Below are positions 51,622 to 59,209 of a stretch of 64,000 nt of DNA, in pieces; the stretch's first letter is position 1; every line of letters starts with the position of its first letter. Where the stretch lies: the NCBI GenBank assembly GCA_965267775.1, contig OZ254140.1, positions 744,001 to 808,000 of the forward strand. The letters are read 5' to 3'. A model generated the notes under the pieces. That model was given only the letters and a program-made list of their open reading frames with translations. It did no database searches and was not told the origin of the DNA. Made by a program: the position numbers and the translations under genes. Source of the stretch: Planktophila sp965267775 (lineage in GTDB: Bacteria > Actinomycetota > Actinomycetes > Nanopelagicales > Nanopelagicaceae).

Positions 51622-52218
51622 ATGAGTTCAACTAGCCACGACGCTATGAAATCGATCAAAATCTATGGCCATGTCAGCGCTACCCCAGAACAATTTGCGC
51701 AAATTTTCGCTGGCGTGGTCGCAAGTGAAGTAGATCCAGAGTGCGATGCCGCGATTTTTCTCATCAACCCATCCGCCGGAATTGATAACCCAACAATCGA
51801 GGCTTGGCGAGGTTTCGAAGAATTTCAGACCCCGAGAATGGTGCTTGTGACAGTCCTTGATGGAATGGAGATGGATTTTGACGATGCAGTATTAGTTGCA
51901 AATCGCGTCTTTGATCCACTGGTAACTCCATACCTTGTACTCCACGGAGAATCAGGTTCGCCGATAGGCACAATCTCGCTTACCGATCTCACGACTCGTG
52001 ATTATTCAACCAACCCACCAATTATTGGTGAGAGCGATTCTGAGCTACAAGAGTTGGTAAAAGATTTTCAAGAAGAGTATCTAGAACAGATGGTCGAGAT
52101 GGAAGATGGGGCGTTTGCCGCTGGCATTCTCTTTCCAGCTATTCCCGTTAATCCTGTTAATGGAATGGGCTTAGATATTGCTCGAGAATATCTAGAGCAA
52201 TTACCAAGCAGCAGATAG
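51622..52218 (+). CDS. EF-G-like protein reduced to a P-loop-less GTPase-domain remnant
   Basis: The 198-residue protein resembles the G domain of EF-G/EF-G2-like factors by pattern. KIYGHVSATPEQFAQIF (13-29) stands where VGHSGSGKTTLVEAL would be; CDAAIFLINPSAGIDNPTIEAWR (41-63) matches DAALFVVSASDGVDGSTRMVWE; TPRMVLVTVLDG matches the G4 region. PYLVLHG, a helical ELQELVKDFQEEYLEQMVE block and FPAIPVNPVNGMGL-DIAREYLEQLP follow as in EF-G. The P-loop, switch/G3 DxPGH region and NKxD are missing, so GTP binding is unlikely. Domains II-V are absent. It overlaps the HIT gene by 18 bases tail to tail. The identification is by eye. Confidence 0.6.
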   Translation: MSSTSHDAMKSIKIYGHVSATPEQFAQIFAGVVASEVDPECDAAIFLINPSAGIDNPTIEAWRGFEEFQTPRMVLVTVLDGMEMDFDDAVLVANRVFDPLVTPYLVLHGESGSPIGTISLTDLTTRDYSTNPPIIGESDSELQELVKDFQEEYLEQMVEMEDGAFAAGILFPAIPVNPVNGMGLDIAREYLEQLPSSR

Positions 52219-52731
52219 TTCGTCGCGAGTCTGCGTCAATAATTGAGGTAGCACCTTTGTCTTACCGATTATTGGCATGAAATTTGCATCACCTGACCAC
52301 CGTGGAACAACATGTTGATGAATGTGTGCGGCTACTCCGGCGCCAGAGATTGCCCCTTGATTCATTCCGAGGTTAAAGCCCTCTGCATTTGAAACTTTGC
52401 GAACAGTCTCCATCGCATGCGCTGTCATGTCAGTGATCTCATGGCGTTCTTCAATTGTGAGGTCGGTCAGATCTGCGACGTGGCGATAAGCGCAGACCAA
52501 GAGATGGCCAGGGTTATATGGATAGAGGTTCATCACGACATATGCATGAACGCCTCGAGCAACTACTAGGCCTTCACTATCGCTGAGGGTTGGAATATGA
52601 CAGAAAGGACATTGCACATCGTTGCCATCAAGCGGACGGTTCTCACCACGTAGATAGTCAAGGCGATGTGGTGCCCAGAGTCGATGCCAACCATCTGGCA
52701 TTCCAGCTCCGCCAAGAATCTGCTCAGTCAT
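52201..52731 (-). CDS. HIT-family nucleotide phosphorylase/hydrolase (Ap4A phosphorylase-like)
   Basis: The 176-residue protein has the HIT motif AAHIHQHVVPRW near 144-155, zinc-type Cys residues in QCPFCHIP (about 40-47) and LWAPHRLDYLRG upstream, which is typical of the actinobacterial Ap4A phosphorylase (mycobacterial Rv2613c, from memory). It probably splits diadenosine tetraphosphate, a by-product of tRNA synthetases such as the adjacent ThrS. It follows the thrS stop codon by 2 bases. Confidence 0.9.
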   Translation of the reverse strand: MTEQILGGAGMPDGWHRLWAPHRLDYLRGENRPLDGNDVQCPFCHIPTLSDSEGLVVARGVHAYVVMNLYPYNPGHLLVCAYRHVADLTDLTIEERHEITDMTAHAMETVRKVSNAEGFNLGMNQGAISGAGVAAHIHQHVVPRWSGDANFMPIIGKTKVLPQLLTQTRDELSAAW

Positions 52732-52733
52732 TG

Positions 52734-54722
52734 CTAGTTCTGAACCCGATCTGCAACAACTTGTGAAATCTCCTTGATTGCATCTGCGATTGGCACACCG
52801 TTCTTCTGGTCACCATTGCGGTAACGGAAAGAAACTGCGCCTGCCTTCATATCTTCTTCGCCGGCAATCAACATAAATGGAATTTTCTGTAATTGCGCAT
52901 TACGAATCTTCTTCTGGAAACGGTCATCCGATGCATCAATATCTGCGCGAATTCCCGCCTTCTTGAGTTGAGCCACAACGTCGAACATGTAGTCAGAGAA
53001 AGTATCTGCGACTGGAATCGCAATTGCCTGCACAGGAGCAAGCCATGCAGGGAAGGCTCCTGAATAGTGTTCAGTGAGAACGCCGAAGAAACGCTCAATC
53101 GAACCGAAAAGAGCTCGGTGAATCATGACGGGACGCTGACGTGTTCCATCTGATGCTGCGTACTCAAGTTCAAAACGTTGCGGAAGTTGGAAGTCAACTT
53201 GAATCGTAGACATCTGCCATGTTCGACCGATTGCATCTTTCGCTTGAACTGAAATCTTTGGTCCGTAGAAAGCAGCTCCACCTTCGTCGAGAACGAGCTC
53301 GAGATTCTGAGCAAGTGCTGCCTTACGAAGTGCTTCTGTTGCCTCTTCCCAATCAGAATCCTCTCCAACGGATTTCTCTGGATTGCGAGTAGAAAGTTCG
53401 AGGTAGAAATCTTCTAGACCGTAATCACGCAGAAGATTGAGAACGAATGTAAGAAGTGAATCGAGCTCATCTGGCATCTGCTCTTTGGTGCAGTAGATGT
53501 GTGCATCATCTTGAGTGAAGCCACGTGCACGGGTAATGCCGTGGAGAACGCCGGACTTTTCGTAACGATAGACAGTTCCAAATTCAAAGAGTCGCAATGG
53601 AAGTTCGCGATATGAACGTCCACGTGCCTGGAAGATCAAGTTATGGAAAGGGCAGTTCATTGGTTTCATGTAGTACTGCTGCCCGGGACGTTTGATGGTT
53701 CCATCTTCATGAAGCTCTTCATCCATGATCATTGGTGGATACATACCTTCTGAGTACCAATCAAGGTGACCAGATTTCTGGAAGAGCGCTGCCTTAGTTA
53801 AGTGAGGTGAATAAACAAATTCATAACCCTCATCTTCATGGCGCTTGCGAGAATAGTCCTCCATCGCGCGACGGATGATTCCGCCCTTAGGGTGAAAGAC
53901 CGCTAAGCCAGAACCAATTTCCTCAGGGAATGAGAAGAGATCAAGTTCTTGACCAAGGCGACGATGGTCGCGCTTCTCTGCCTCTGCAAGAAGTTCTAGG
54001 TATGCGTTGAGCTCATCCTGTGAGGGCCACGCTGTTCCGTAGATGCGCTGCAACATTGGATTCTTTTCAGAGCCGCGCCAATAAGCGCCAGCGCTACGCA
54101 TCAATTTAAATGCAGGGATATGTTTTGTTGAAGGAAGGTGTGGTCCGCGACAAAGATCTGACCAGACTGGTTGCCCATCGCGACCGAGGTTGTCATAAAT
54201 GGTGAGTTCTCCCCCACCTACTTCAACGCTAGCTTCATCTCCTGCAGGACCTTTCAGCCCAATGAGTTCACACTTATATGGTTCGTGCGCAAGTTCCTTG
54301 AGCGCATCAGCTTCAGTTATGACCCGACGCTTGAAGCGCTGGCCTTCCTTAACAATCTTGCGCATTGCACTTTCGATCTTCTCGAGATCATCAGGATTAA
54401 ATGGCTCTTGTGGATCGAAATCGTAATAAAAGCCATCCGTAATTGGTGGGCCGATACCGAGGCGAGTTTGTGAGAAGACTTGTTGCACCGCTTGTGCCAT
54501 AACGTGTGCAGTTGAGTGACGAAGAACCGCAAGCCCCTCAGGTGATGAGATGGAGACGCCTTCAACGACATCGCCCTCTGCAAGGTCCGACCAGAGATCA
54601 CGGAGTACACCGTTGATTTTGCAAACAACGATCTCCTTATTCTCAGCGAAGATATGGGTTGGCTTCTGGTCGACTTCAACCTTACGTGGCTGACCCTCGA
54701 CGATAATCGCGATTTCGGACAT
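52734..54722 (-). CDS. thrS: Threonyl-tRNA synthetase
   Basis: Charges tRNA-Thr. The 662-residue class II enzyme has an N-terminal TGS domain (about 1-60), the editing-domain HSTAHVMAQAVQQVF and later zinc ligands, the catalytic core MKPMNCPFHNLIFQARGRSYRELP (zinc Cys in NCPFH), LFEFGTVYRYEKSGVLHG, and RALFGSIERFFGVLTEHYSG. A TAGTCT hexamer overlapping the end of pabC lies exactly 6 bases before the ATG, so it is probably transcribed leaderless and no T-box or operator RNA is possible on that transcript. Confidence 0.97.
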   Translation of the reverse strand: MSEIAIIVEGQPRKVEVDQKPTHIFAENKEIVVCKINGVLRDLWSDLAEGDVVEGVSISSPEGLAVLRHSTAHVMAQAVQQVFSQTRLGIGPPITDGFYYDFDPQEPFNPDDLEKIESAMRKIVKEGQRFKRRVITEADALKELAHEPYKCELIGLKGPAGDEASVEVGGGELTIYDNLGRDGQPVWSDLCRGPHLPSTKHIPAFKLMRSAGAYWRGSEKNPMLQRIYGTAWPSQDELNAYLELLAEAEKRDHRRLGQELDLFSFPEEIGSGLAVFHPKGGIIRRAMEDYSRKRHEDEGYEFVYSPHLTKAALFQKSGHLDWYSEGMYPPMIMDEELHEDGTIKRPGQQYYMKPMNCPFHNLIFQARGRSYRELPLRLFEFGTVYRYEKSGVLHGITRARGFTQDDAHIYCTKEQMPDELDSLLTFVLNLLRDYGLEDFYLELSTRNPEKSVGEDSDWEEATEALRKAALAQNLELVLDEGGAAFYGPKISVQAKDAIGRTWQMSTIQVDFQLPQRFELEYAASDGTRQRPVMIHRALFGSIERFFGVLTEHYSGAFPAWLAPVQAIAIPVADTFSDYMFDVVAQLKKAGIRADIDASDDRFQKKIRNAQLQKIPFMLIAGEEDMKAGAVSFRYRNGDQKNGVPIADAIKEISQVVADRVQN

Positions 54723-54726
54723 ATGC

Positions 54727-55452
54727 CTAGACTACCGAAAAGTACTGAACCTTTTCCCGCATTTGAGCGACGAAGGCCTGTGATGCCTCGCCACATGCCA
54801 GTCGCATCTCGCCTATCTGCTCAACAGGCTGAGCAATCTTGAGGCTACTCAGGAGAACGACTTCATCGGCCTGCGGAACCTCAGTGATATGAATATTGCG
54901 CACTTGAACACCACACTTTTCAATCGCAAGTGATCTCATTGTGCCGGGCAAAATTCCGGCCGAGATAGGCGGCGTGACCCATGAATCACCGAATAGAAAT
55001 GCGAGATTGGAGAGTCCGGTCTCTGTCACATTATTAGCGCTATTGAAAATCATTGCATCATCGAAGCCATGTGCTCTTGCTTCATCGACCACTTCATAAT
55101 GTGAGTCATAAGGAAACGTTTTAAATTGCTCGCCAATGGCCTTTGTAGTGTGTGGTGAAAAGGTGAGGAATCCGCCTTCAACTAGCTCTTCATAAGGATC
55201 ATGAGTAATTACCATTGAATTTTGAGTGAAGCAGATGCGAAGTCGACCAAGTGGGAAAGGATTTTGAGCAAGAACTTTGCTTACTTCGGTACGAATCGAT
55301 TCTTCTCCAAGCATCTTTATTCCTGTTGCAGCTGCTGCCGTAAGTGCGCGTCGCATGTGGCGCGTGGATTCAGCAACCTTTCCATCTTGAGTTCTCAGAG
55401 TTTCAAAGAAGCCTTCGCCTTCTGGAAATGGTCTACGTGCTGGATGGATCAC
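54727..55452 (-). CDS. pabC: 4-Amino-4-deoxychorismate lyase (class IV aminotransferase)
   Basis: PLP enzyme releasing p-aminobenzoate from aminodeoxychorismate, for folate. The 241-residue protein has GEGFFETLRTQDG near the N terminus, the PLP Lys probably in KTFPYDSHYE, and NSANNVTETGLSNLAFLF with GILPGTMRSLAI downstream, all class IV features. The start is ambiguous: a GTG at 55452 overlaps the pabB stop (GTGA), while a GTG at 55509 extends 19 codons into pabB. I prefer the coupled start. Branched-chain or D-amino acid transaminase is an alternative, but pabB next door favours PabC. Confidence 0.85.
   Translation of the reverse strand: MIHPARRPFPEGEGFFETLRTQDGKVAESTRHMRRALTAAAATGIKMLGEESIRTEVSKVLAQNPFPLGRLRICFTQNSMVITHDPYEELVEGGFLTFSPHTTKAIGEQFKTFPYDSHYEVVDEARAHGFDDAMIFNSANNVTETGLSNLAFLFGDSWVTPPISAGILPGTMRSLAIEKCGVQVRNIHITEVPQADEVVLLSSLKIAQPVEQIGEMRLACGEASQAFVAQMREKVQYFSVV
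54729..54734 (-). promoter_or_regulatory. -10 element, leaderless thrS promoter
   Basis: TAGTCT, then AGGCAT, then the thrS ATG. It is inside the last codons of pabC. Confidence 0.5.
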
Positions 55453-56450
55453 AGTTCGCCACCCGCAATAGAAATTAAGTGTCGAGCTTTTAGTTGCGTC
55501 TCTTCCCACTCTGATTGTGGATCGCTCTCCCAGGTAATTCCCGCACCTGTTCCATAACGTAAATACTTATCGCCAGTAGTCCAGAAGGTGCGAATTGCAA
55601 CTGCTAACTCTGCGCGATCACCGTGAATCCAGCCAAGTGCGCCACAGTATGGACCTCGCGCACCTTCATGTTCGGCGATAGTCGCAACTGCAGATGATTT
55701 AGGCGCACCAGATACCGACCCGGGTGGAAGGAGGGCTGTAAATATTTCTCTCCAGGAAACCCCATCACGAAGATCGCCTTCAATATCAGAGACAAGGTGA
55801 GTAATGCCAGGGTGCTTCTCTTGTCTGAAGAGTGCGCTGACCTCAACTGACCCTGGTGTACAGATTTGAGAGATGTCATTTCGCATGAGGTCGACAATCA
55901 TCAGGTTCTCGGATTTATCTTTATCTCCAAAAACTTCTTGATTCCAACGGATAGTCCCCTTGATCGGTGAAGTAATAATTCGTTTGCCGTTTCGCGAGAG
56001 AAATCTTTCAGGAGAAGCGGAAGCAATTTCAAAGCCAGGAATCTTAAGGAAGGATGCAAAGGGTGCGGGGTGTGCACCAAGAATTGCAGCAAAGAGTGAT
56101 TCCAATTTCTGCGGCTTCTCACCTAGGAAATGTGAGAGTTCACGACAGGCATTGACTTGATACACACCGCCTGCAGCGATTGATTCACGAATTTCATGGA
56201 TGTAGCCGATGTAATCAATCATCTCCTGGCTGGATTTCCATGGCCGCTCTAGCCGGCGCCATGGAGCTACCGGTGGAAATGCTCTTTCAGAAACTTTCTT
56301 ATAACGCGCAAAGTGAAAGCCACCCTCAAAGGTCGCCATTACTGCCCAGAAATTTCCATCATCTAAACGAGATGGGTCATCGCACACCTCAGCTAATCGA
56401 GTGGCATGGAGCCCGCCCATCCAGAATTGATGGCCCTGACCGATAAACAT
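55449..56450 (-). CDS. pabB: Aminodeoxychorismate synthase component I
   Basis: Aminates chorismate to aminodeoxychorismate. The 333-residue protein has the chorismate-binding core: GVYQVNACRELSHFL, FEIASASPERFLSR, TSPIKGTIRW, IVDLMRNDISQICTPGSVEV and LPPGSVSGAPKSSAVATI. It is shorter than TrpE/PabB of enterics, lacking part of the N-terminal domain, as in other short PabB proteins. The pabC neighbour supports folate rather than tryptophan synthesis. A TAGCCT hexamer stands exactly 6 bases before the ATG. The amidotransferase partner (pabA/trpG) is not in the window. Confidence 0.9.
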   Translation of the reverse strand: MFIGQGHQFWMGGLHATRLAEVCDDPSRLDDGNFWAVMATFEGGFHFARYKKVSERAFPPVAPWRRLERPWKSSQEMIDYIGYIHEIRESIAAGGVYQVNACRELSHFLGEKPQKLESLFAAILGAHPAPFASFLKIPGFEIASASPERFLSRNGKRIITSPIKGTIRWNQEVFGDKDKSENLMIVDLMRNDISQICTPGSVEVSALFRQEKHPGITHLVSDIEGDLRDGVSWREIFTALLPPGSVSGAPKSSAVATIAEHEGARGPYCGALGWIHGDRAELAVAIRTFWTTGDKYLRYGTGAGITWESDPQSEWEETQLKARHLISIAGGEL

Positions 56451-56456
56451 GAGGCA

Positions 56457-56462
56457 AGGCTA
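56457..56462 (-). promoter_or_regulatory. -10 element, leaderless pabB promoter
   Basis: TAGCCT, then TGCCTC, then the pabB ATG. It lies between pabB and tRNA-Gly, facing away from the tRNA promoter. Confidence 0.5.
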
Positions 56463-56489
56463 GGGCTACTCGTGGAAGAAAAAGGCGCT

Positions 56490-56519
56490 TTGGCACTTCG
56501 GGCTTACCTGCGCTAGATT
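56490..56519 (+). promoter_or_regulatory. Promoter of tRNA-Gly
   Basis: TTGGCA at 56490-56495 and TAGATT at 56514-56519, separated by 18 bases. Transcription would start near 56526, leaving a leader of about 8 bases before the tRNA. It is the best classical -35/-10 pair in the window. Confidence 0.7.
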
Positions 56520-56533
56520 TGCGCCCGCAATAC

Positions 56534-56606
56534 GCGGACGTAGCGCAGCTGGTAGCGCGGAACCTTGCCAAGGTTCAGGTCGCGGGTTCGAACCCCGTCG
56601 TCCGCT
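56534..56606 (+). tRNA. tRNA-Gly (anticodon GCC)
   Basis: 73 bases fold as a tRNA: acceptor GCGGACG pairs with CGTCCGC, the anticodon arm GAACC-TTGCCAA-GGTTC shows anticodon GCC, and the T arm contains GGTTCGAACCC. The discriminator base is T and CCA is not encoded. Confidence 0.95.
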
Positions 56607-56615
56607 CGGATTGAA

Positions 56616-56643
56616 AAGTCACTTCTTCTTGAGGTGGCTTTTT
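56616..56643 (+). terminator. Hairpin terminator between tRNA-Gly and tRNA-Cys
   Basis: AAGTCACTTC and GAGGTGGCTT pair over ten positions (with G-T pairs) around the loop TTCTT, followed by TTTTT. It sits 9 bases after tRNA-Gly and only 6 bases before tRNA-Cys, so it may also act as a processing or attenuation element if tRNA-Cys is made by read-through. Confidence 0.7.
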
Positions 56644-56649
56644 ATCTAT

Positions 56650-56720
56650 GGTGGAATGGCCGAGAGGCGAGGCAAGGGACTGCAAATCCCTCTACACGGG
56701 TTCAAATCCCGTTTCCACCT
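56650..56720 (+). tRNA. tRNA-Cys (anticodon GCA)
   Basis: 71 bases fold as a tRNA: acceptor GGTGGAA pairs with TTCCACC, the anticodon arm AGGGA-CTGCAAA-TCCCT shows anticodon GCA, and the T arm has GGGTTCAAATCCC. The discriminator base is T, the identity base expected for tRNA-Cys. No promoter of its own is visible. Confidence 0.95.
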
Positions 56721-56755
56721 CCATTGATTGACATTGTTTCAACGAGGAAACGGAA

Positions 56756-56761
56756 TACTCT
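56756..56761 (+). promoter_or_regulatory. Candidate -10 element of the cupin gene
   Basis: TACTCT followed by 7 bases and ATG 56769. It supports 56769 rather than the ATG at 56763 as the start. Confidence 0.4.
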
Positions 56762-56768
56762 GATGCCT

Positions 56769-57122
56769 ATGACACAGGAATACCTCGAAGGTCCAGAGCG
56801 CCCATGGGGTCGTTATCAAGTTCTCGCTGATACTCCAACTTACAAGGTCAAGACAATCTGGGTTGAACCAGGACACCGTCTCTCATTGCAGCGCCACCAA
56901 AAGCGCGAAGAGCATTGGTACATCGTCTCCGGATTAGCTGATGTTGTTCTCGGCGATAAGGAATTCAAAGCTTCCGCTGGAGATTCAGTTGAGGTCGCAA
57001 TCGGCGAACAGCACCGAATCGGTAACTCAGGCTCTGAGGTAATGATCTTTATCGAGGTACAGCGCGGAACGTACTTTGGCGAAGATGATATTGAGCGTAT
57101 TGAGGATGATTACGCTCGTTAG
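56769..57122 (+). CDS. Cupin protein, mannose-6-phosphate isomerase type II-like
   Basis: The 117-residue single-domain cupin has RPWGRYQVL at the N terminus, the metal-binding motif 1 LSLQRHQKREEHWYIVSG (about 40-57, His-His-Glu...His pattern) and motif 2 EQHRIGNSGSEVMIFIEVQ. It matches the C-terminal isomerase domain of bifunctional GMP/M6P enzymes and may make mannose 6-phosphate for GDP-mannose, the donor for PimA, but this is an inference. The open frame extends upstream across both tRNA genes, which is meaningless. It lies between tRNA-Cys and tRNA-Val. Confidence 0.85.
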   Translation: MTQEYLEGPERPWGRYQVLADTPTYKVKTIWVEPGHRLSLQRHQKREEHWYIVSGLADVVLGDKEFKASAGDSVEVAIGEQHRIGNSGSEVMIFIEVQRGTYFGEDDIERIEDDYAR

Positions 57123-57183
57123 TCAGCGCTAGATTTCTTGCGTTACACTAACGCCACGGCTTCACCACAACTTAATAAGACCC

Positions 57184-57255
57184 GGACGATTGGCTCAGCG
57201 GTAGAGCACCACATTGACATTGTGGGGGTCACTGGTTCGATCCCAGTATCGTCCA
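57184..57255 (+). tRNA. tRNA-Val (anticodon GAC)
   Basis: 72 bases fold as a tRNA: acceptor GGACGAT pairs with ATCGTCC, the anticodon arm CCACA-TTGACAT-TGTGG shows anticodon GAC, and the T arm has CTGGTTCGATCCCAG. The discriminator base is A and CCA is not encoded. A TACACT hexamer at 57144-57149 is a possible -10 about 28 bases before the 5' end of the mature tRNA. Confidence 0.95.
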
Positions 57256-57349
57256 CTTAGAAAATCTTGAACTTTTCGTGAGCTTAATTCCTGGTTCCAA
57301 ACTTACGTCTGCATTTTAATTTCACCATGCAACAATCCAGAGGTTCTTC

Positions 57350-57694
57350 ATGAGGCCTATATACACATTTCAGGCGAAAGCTTTCAAGCGCACCGCTCTT
57401 GTAGTTCCCTCGTATAGAGGTGCACTCAGGTCAACGATAAGGAGAGCTTCCTATCGATTGCAGGCGAAGAAATTTGAAGAAATTTTGCAAGTCTCGGAGT
57501 CGCCTAATTTGCGATGTGTTGACTGTGGCTGGAAATACAACCTGGATAGAACTTCCAAATGCCCCATCTGTTCATCGGATAGATCCCGGTTATTCCTCAA
57601 TGATGATCCCTTCATGAATCCCGGGTACTGGGCCTTCGCACTTCTCATGACTTTTGCAATTCTCAGAACAATGTTCTGGATTCTGAACTTATGA
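57350..57694 (+). CDS. Small zinc-ribbon membrane protein, unknown function
   Basis: I do not recognise this 114-residue protein. The first ~50 residues are basic (many Arg/Lys). A zinc-ribbon or rubredoxin-like knuckle follows: C56-x2-C59 and C71-x2-C74 in RCVDCGWKYNLDRTSKCPIC. Residues 93-113 (YWAFALLMTFAILRTMFWILN) form one C-terminal membrane segment. AGAGG is 6 bases before the ATG, supporting a real gene. It stands alone between tRNA-Val and the oxidoreductase gene. The flanking bases look more A+T-rich than the surroundings. Confidence 0.6.
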   Translation: MRPIYTFQAKAFKRTALVVPSYRGALRSTIRRASYRLQAKKFEEILQVSESPNLRCVDCGWKYNLDRTSKCPICSSDRSRLFLNDDPFMNPGYWAFALLMTFAILRTMFWILNL

Positions 57695-57778
57695 CCCTTG
57701 TCATAGAAGTAGGCGCAAAATGTGGATTTATCTGCGCCTCGCGCAATTACTACTCGCGAGTTATCCCCTCCATGCACT

Positions 57779-57784
57779 TAGGTT
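57779..57784 (+). promoter_or_regulatory. -10 element, leaderless oxidoreductase promoter
   Basis: TAGGTT, then TACTCC, then the ATG at 57791. This is a plus-strand example of the TANNNT-N6-ATG arrangement. Confidence 0.55.
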
Positions 57785-57790
57785 TACTCC

Positions 57791-59209
57791 ATGACAACAG
57801 TTGCCCTTCCAACCATCATTCAAGGTGGCATGGGTATTGCTGTCTCTTCAAACCAGCTCGCCAAAGAGGTTGCTAAATCAGGAAACCTCGGCGTCATCTC
57901 GGGTACGGCTATTGATTCAGTTGTATCTCGCCGTCTCCAAGATGGCGATCTAGATGGATCTATCCGTCGCGCAATGTCGCACTTTCCAAATCAAGATGTC
58001 ATTAAGGGCGTCATGGATCGCTACTTCATTGATGGCGGTCGCGATCAGTCAAAGCCTTACATCGATGTTCCTAAGTTAACTTTAAAACCTGTTCAGCATG
58101 CAGTGGATCTATTGGTCGTTGCATCTTTCGTAGAGGTCTGGCTCGCCAAAGAAGGCCACGAGGGCCTGATCGGCATGAACCTTCTTGAGAAGATTCAGAT
58201 GTGTATACCTGCTCAACTCTTTGGTGCGATGCTCGCAGATGTTGATTACATTCTTATCGGTGCGGGCATTCCCGCACAGATTCCAAATCTTCTCAATCAA
58301 CTTGCGCTAGGTAAGCCTGTTTCAATGACAGTCGATGTTGCAGAATCAACGATGAAACACTTCATCTCTTTTGATCCGGGTTGTATTGAAGGACTTTCTT
58401 TCCCAATCAAGCGCCCACAGTTCTTGGCAATCGTCTCATCACATGCGCTTGTCGCATACTTGAATAAAGATGAGATCACCAAGCCTGACGGGTATGTCAT
58501 TGAAGGCCATACTGCTGGTGGACATAACGCTCCCCCACGTAATAAAAAGTCGAAGGATGAAGAAGGCAATCCGATATACACCGAGCAAGACGAAGCAGAT
58601 CTTGTAAAGGTAAAGAATTCAGGATCTCCTTTCTGGCTCGCGGGTGGCTTTGCTACACCTGAGAAGGTTCAAGAAGCGTTAGCTGCAGGAGCACAAGGCG
58701 TCCAGGTTGGTTCGCTATTTGCCCTCGCTGATGAATCCGGTTTTACACCAGAGCTCAAGCAGGAAGTGATTGATGCACTCACTGCAGAAGAGCTTTCGGT
58801 CAAGACTGATGGAAGTGCTTCACCTACAGGTTTCCCATTTAAGGTCGCAGTCCTTCCAAAATCACTTTCAGATGATGATGCATATGAAGCGCGCAATCGC
58901 ATCTGCGATCTCGGATACTTGCGTACTCCCTTCGAACGTGAGAACGGTGGAGTTGGTTACCGCTGTCCTTCGGAACCACTGAAGACATATGAGTTCAAGA
59001 AGGGCAATGTCGAGGAGGCACAACATTCACAATGTCTCTGCAATGCACTGATGTCGAATATCGGTCTTGGCCAACTGCGCCCCGATGGCCGCAGAGAGCT
59101 CCCGCTCATTACCTTGGGATCAGATCTATCTGGACCAGATTATTTAGCGAAGAAGCATCCGCAAGGTTGGAAGGCGCTCGACGTTATTAACTACCTACTC
59201 GGTAAGTAA
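57791..59209 (+). CDS. FMN-dependent NAD(P)H oxidoreductase, nitronate monooxygenase/PfaD-like
   Basis: The 472-residue TIM-barrel flavoprotein starts LPTIIQGGMGIAVSSNQLA and has the FMN-phosphate loops GHTAGGHNAPPR (about 238-249) and FWLAGGFATPEKVQEALAAG then GVQVGSLFALADESG. This is the 2-nitropropane dioxygenase/FabK/PfaD superfamily. It is longer than nitronate monooxygenases (~350), with a C-terminal Cys-containing region (FKKGNVEEAQHSQCLCNALM). The substrate cannot be read. It overlaps the convergent HIT gene by 15 bases. Confidence 0.82.
   Translation: MTTVALPTIIQGGMGIAVSSNQLAKEVAKSGNLGVISGTAIDSVVSRRLQDGDLDGSIRRAMSHFPNQDVIKGVMDRYFIDGGRDQSKPYIDVPKLTLKPVQHAVDLLVVASFVEVWLAKEGHEGLIGMNLLEKIQMCIPAQLFGAMLADVDYILIGAGIPAQIPNLLNQLALGKPVSMTVDVAESTMKHFISFDPGCIEGLSFPIKRPQFLAIVSSHALVAYLNKDEITKPDGYVIEGHTAGGHNAPPRNKKSKDEEGNPIYTEQDEADLVKVKNSGSPFWLAGGFATPEKVQEALAAGAQGVQVGSLFALADESGFTPELKQEVIDALTAEELSVKTDGSASPTGFPFKVAVLPKSLSDDDAYEARNRICDLGYLRTPFERENGGVGYRCPSEPLKTYEFKKGNVEEAQHSQCLCNALMSNIGLGQLRPDGRRELPLITLGSDLSGPDYLAKKHPQGWKALDVINYLLGK

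Noticed and set aside
56565..56768. Open frame extending the cupin gene upstream
   Set aside because: It runs through the 3' part of tRNA-Gly, the terminator and tRNA-Cys; the cupin fold begins only after ATG 56769.
57256..57280. Terminator after tRNA-Val
   Set aside because: GAAAA/TTTTC gives only a weak A-T stem without a T run.
57256..57349. Integration site (att) at the 3' end of tRNA-Val
   Set aside because: No direct repeat of the tRNA 3' end was found downstream and no integrase is present.
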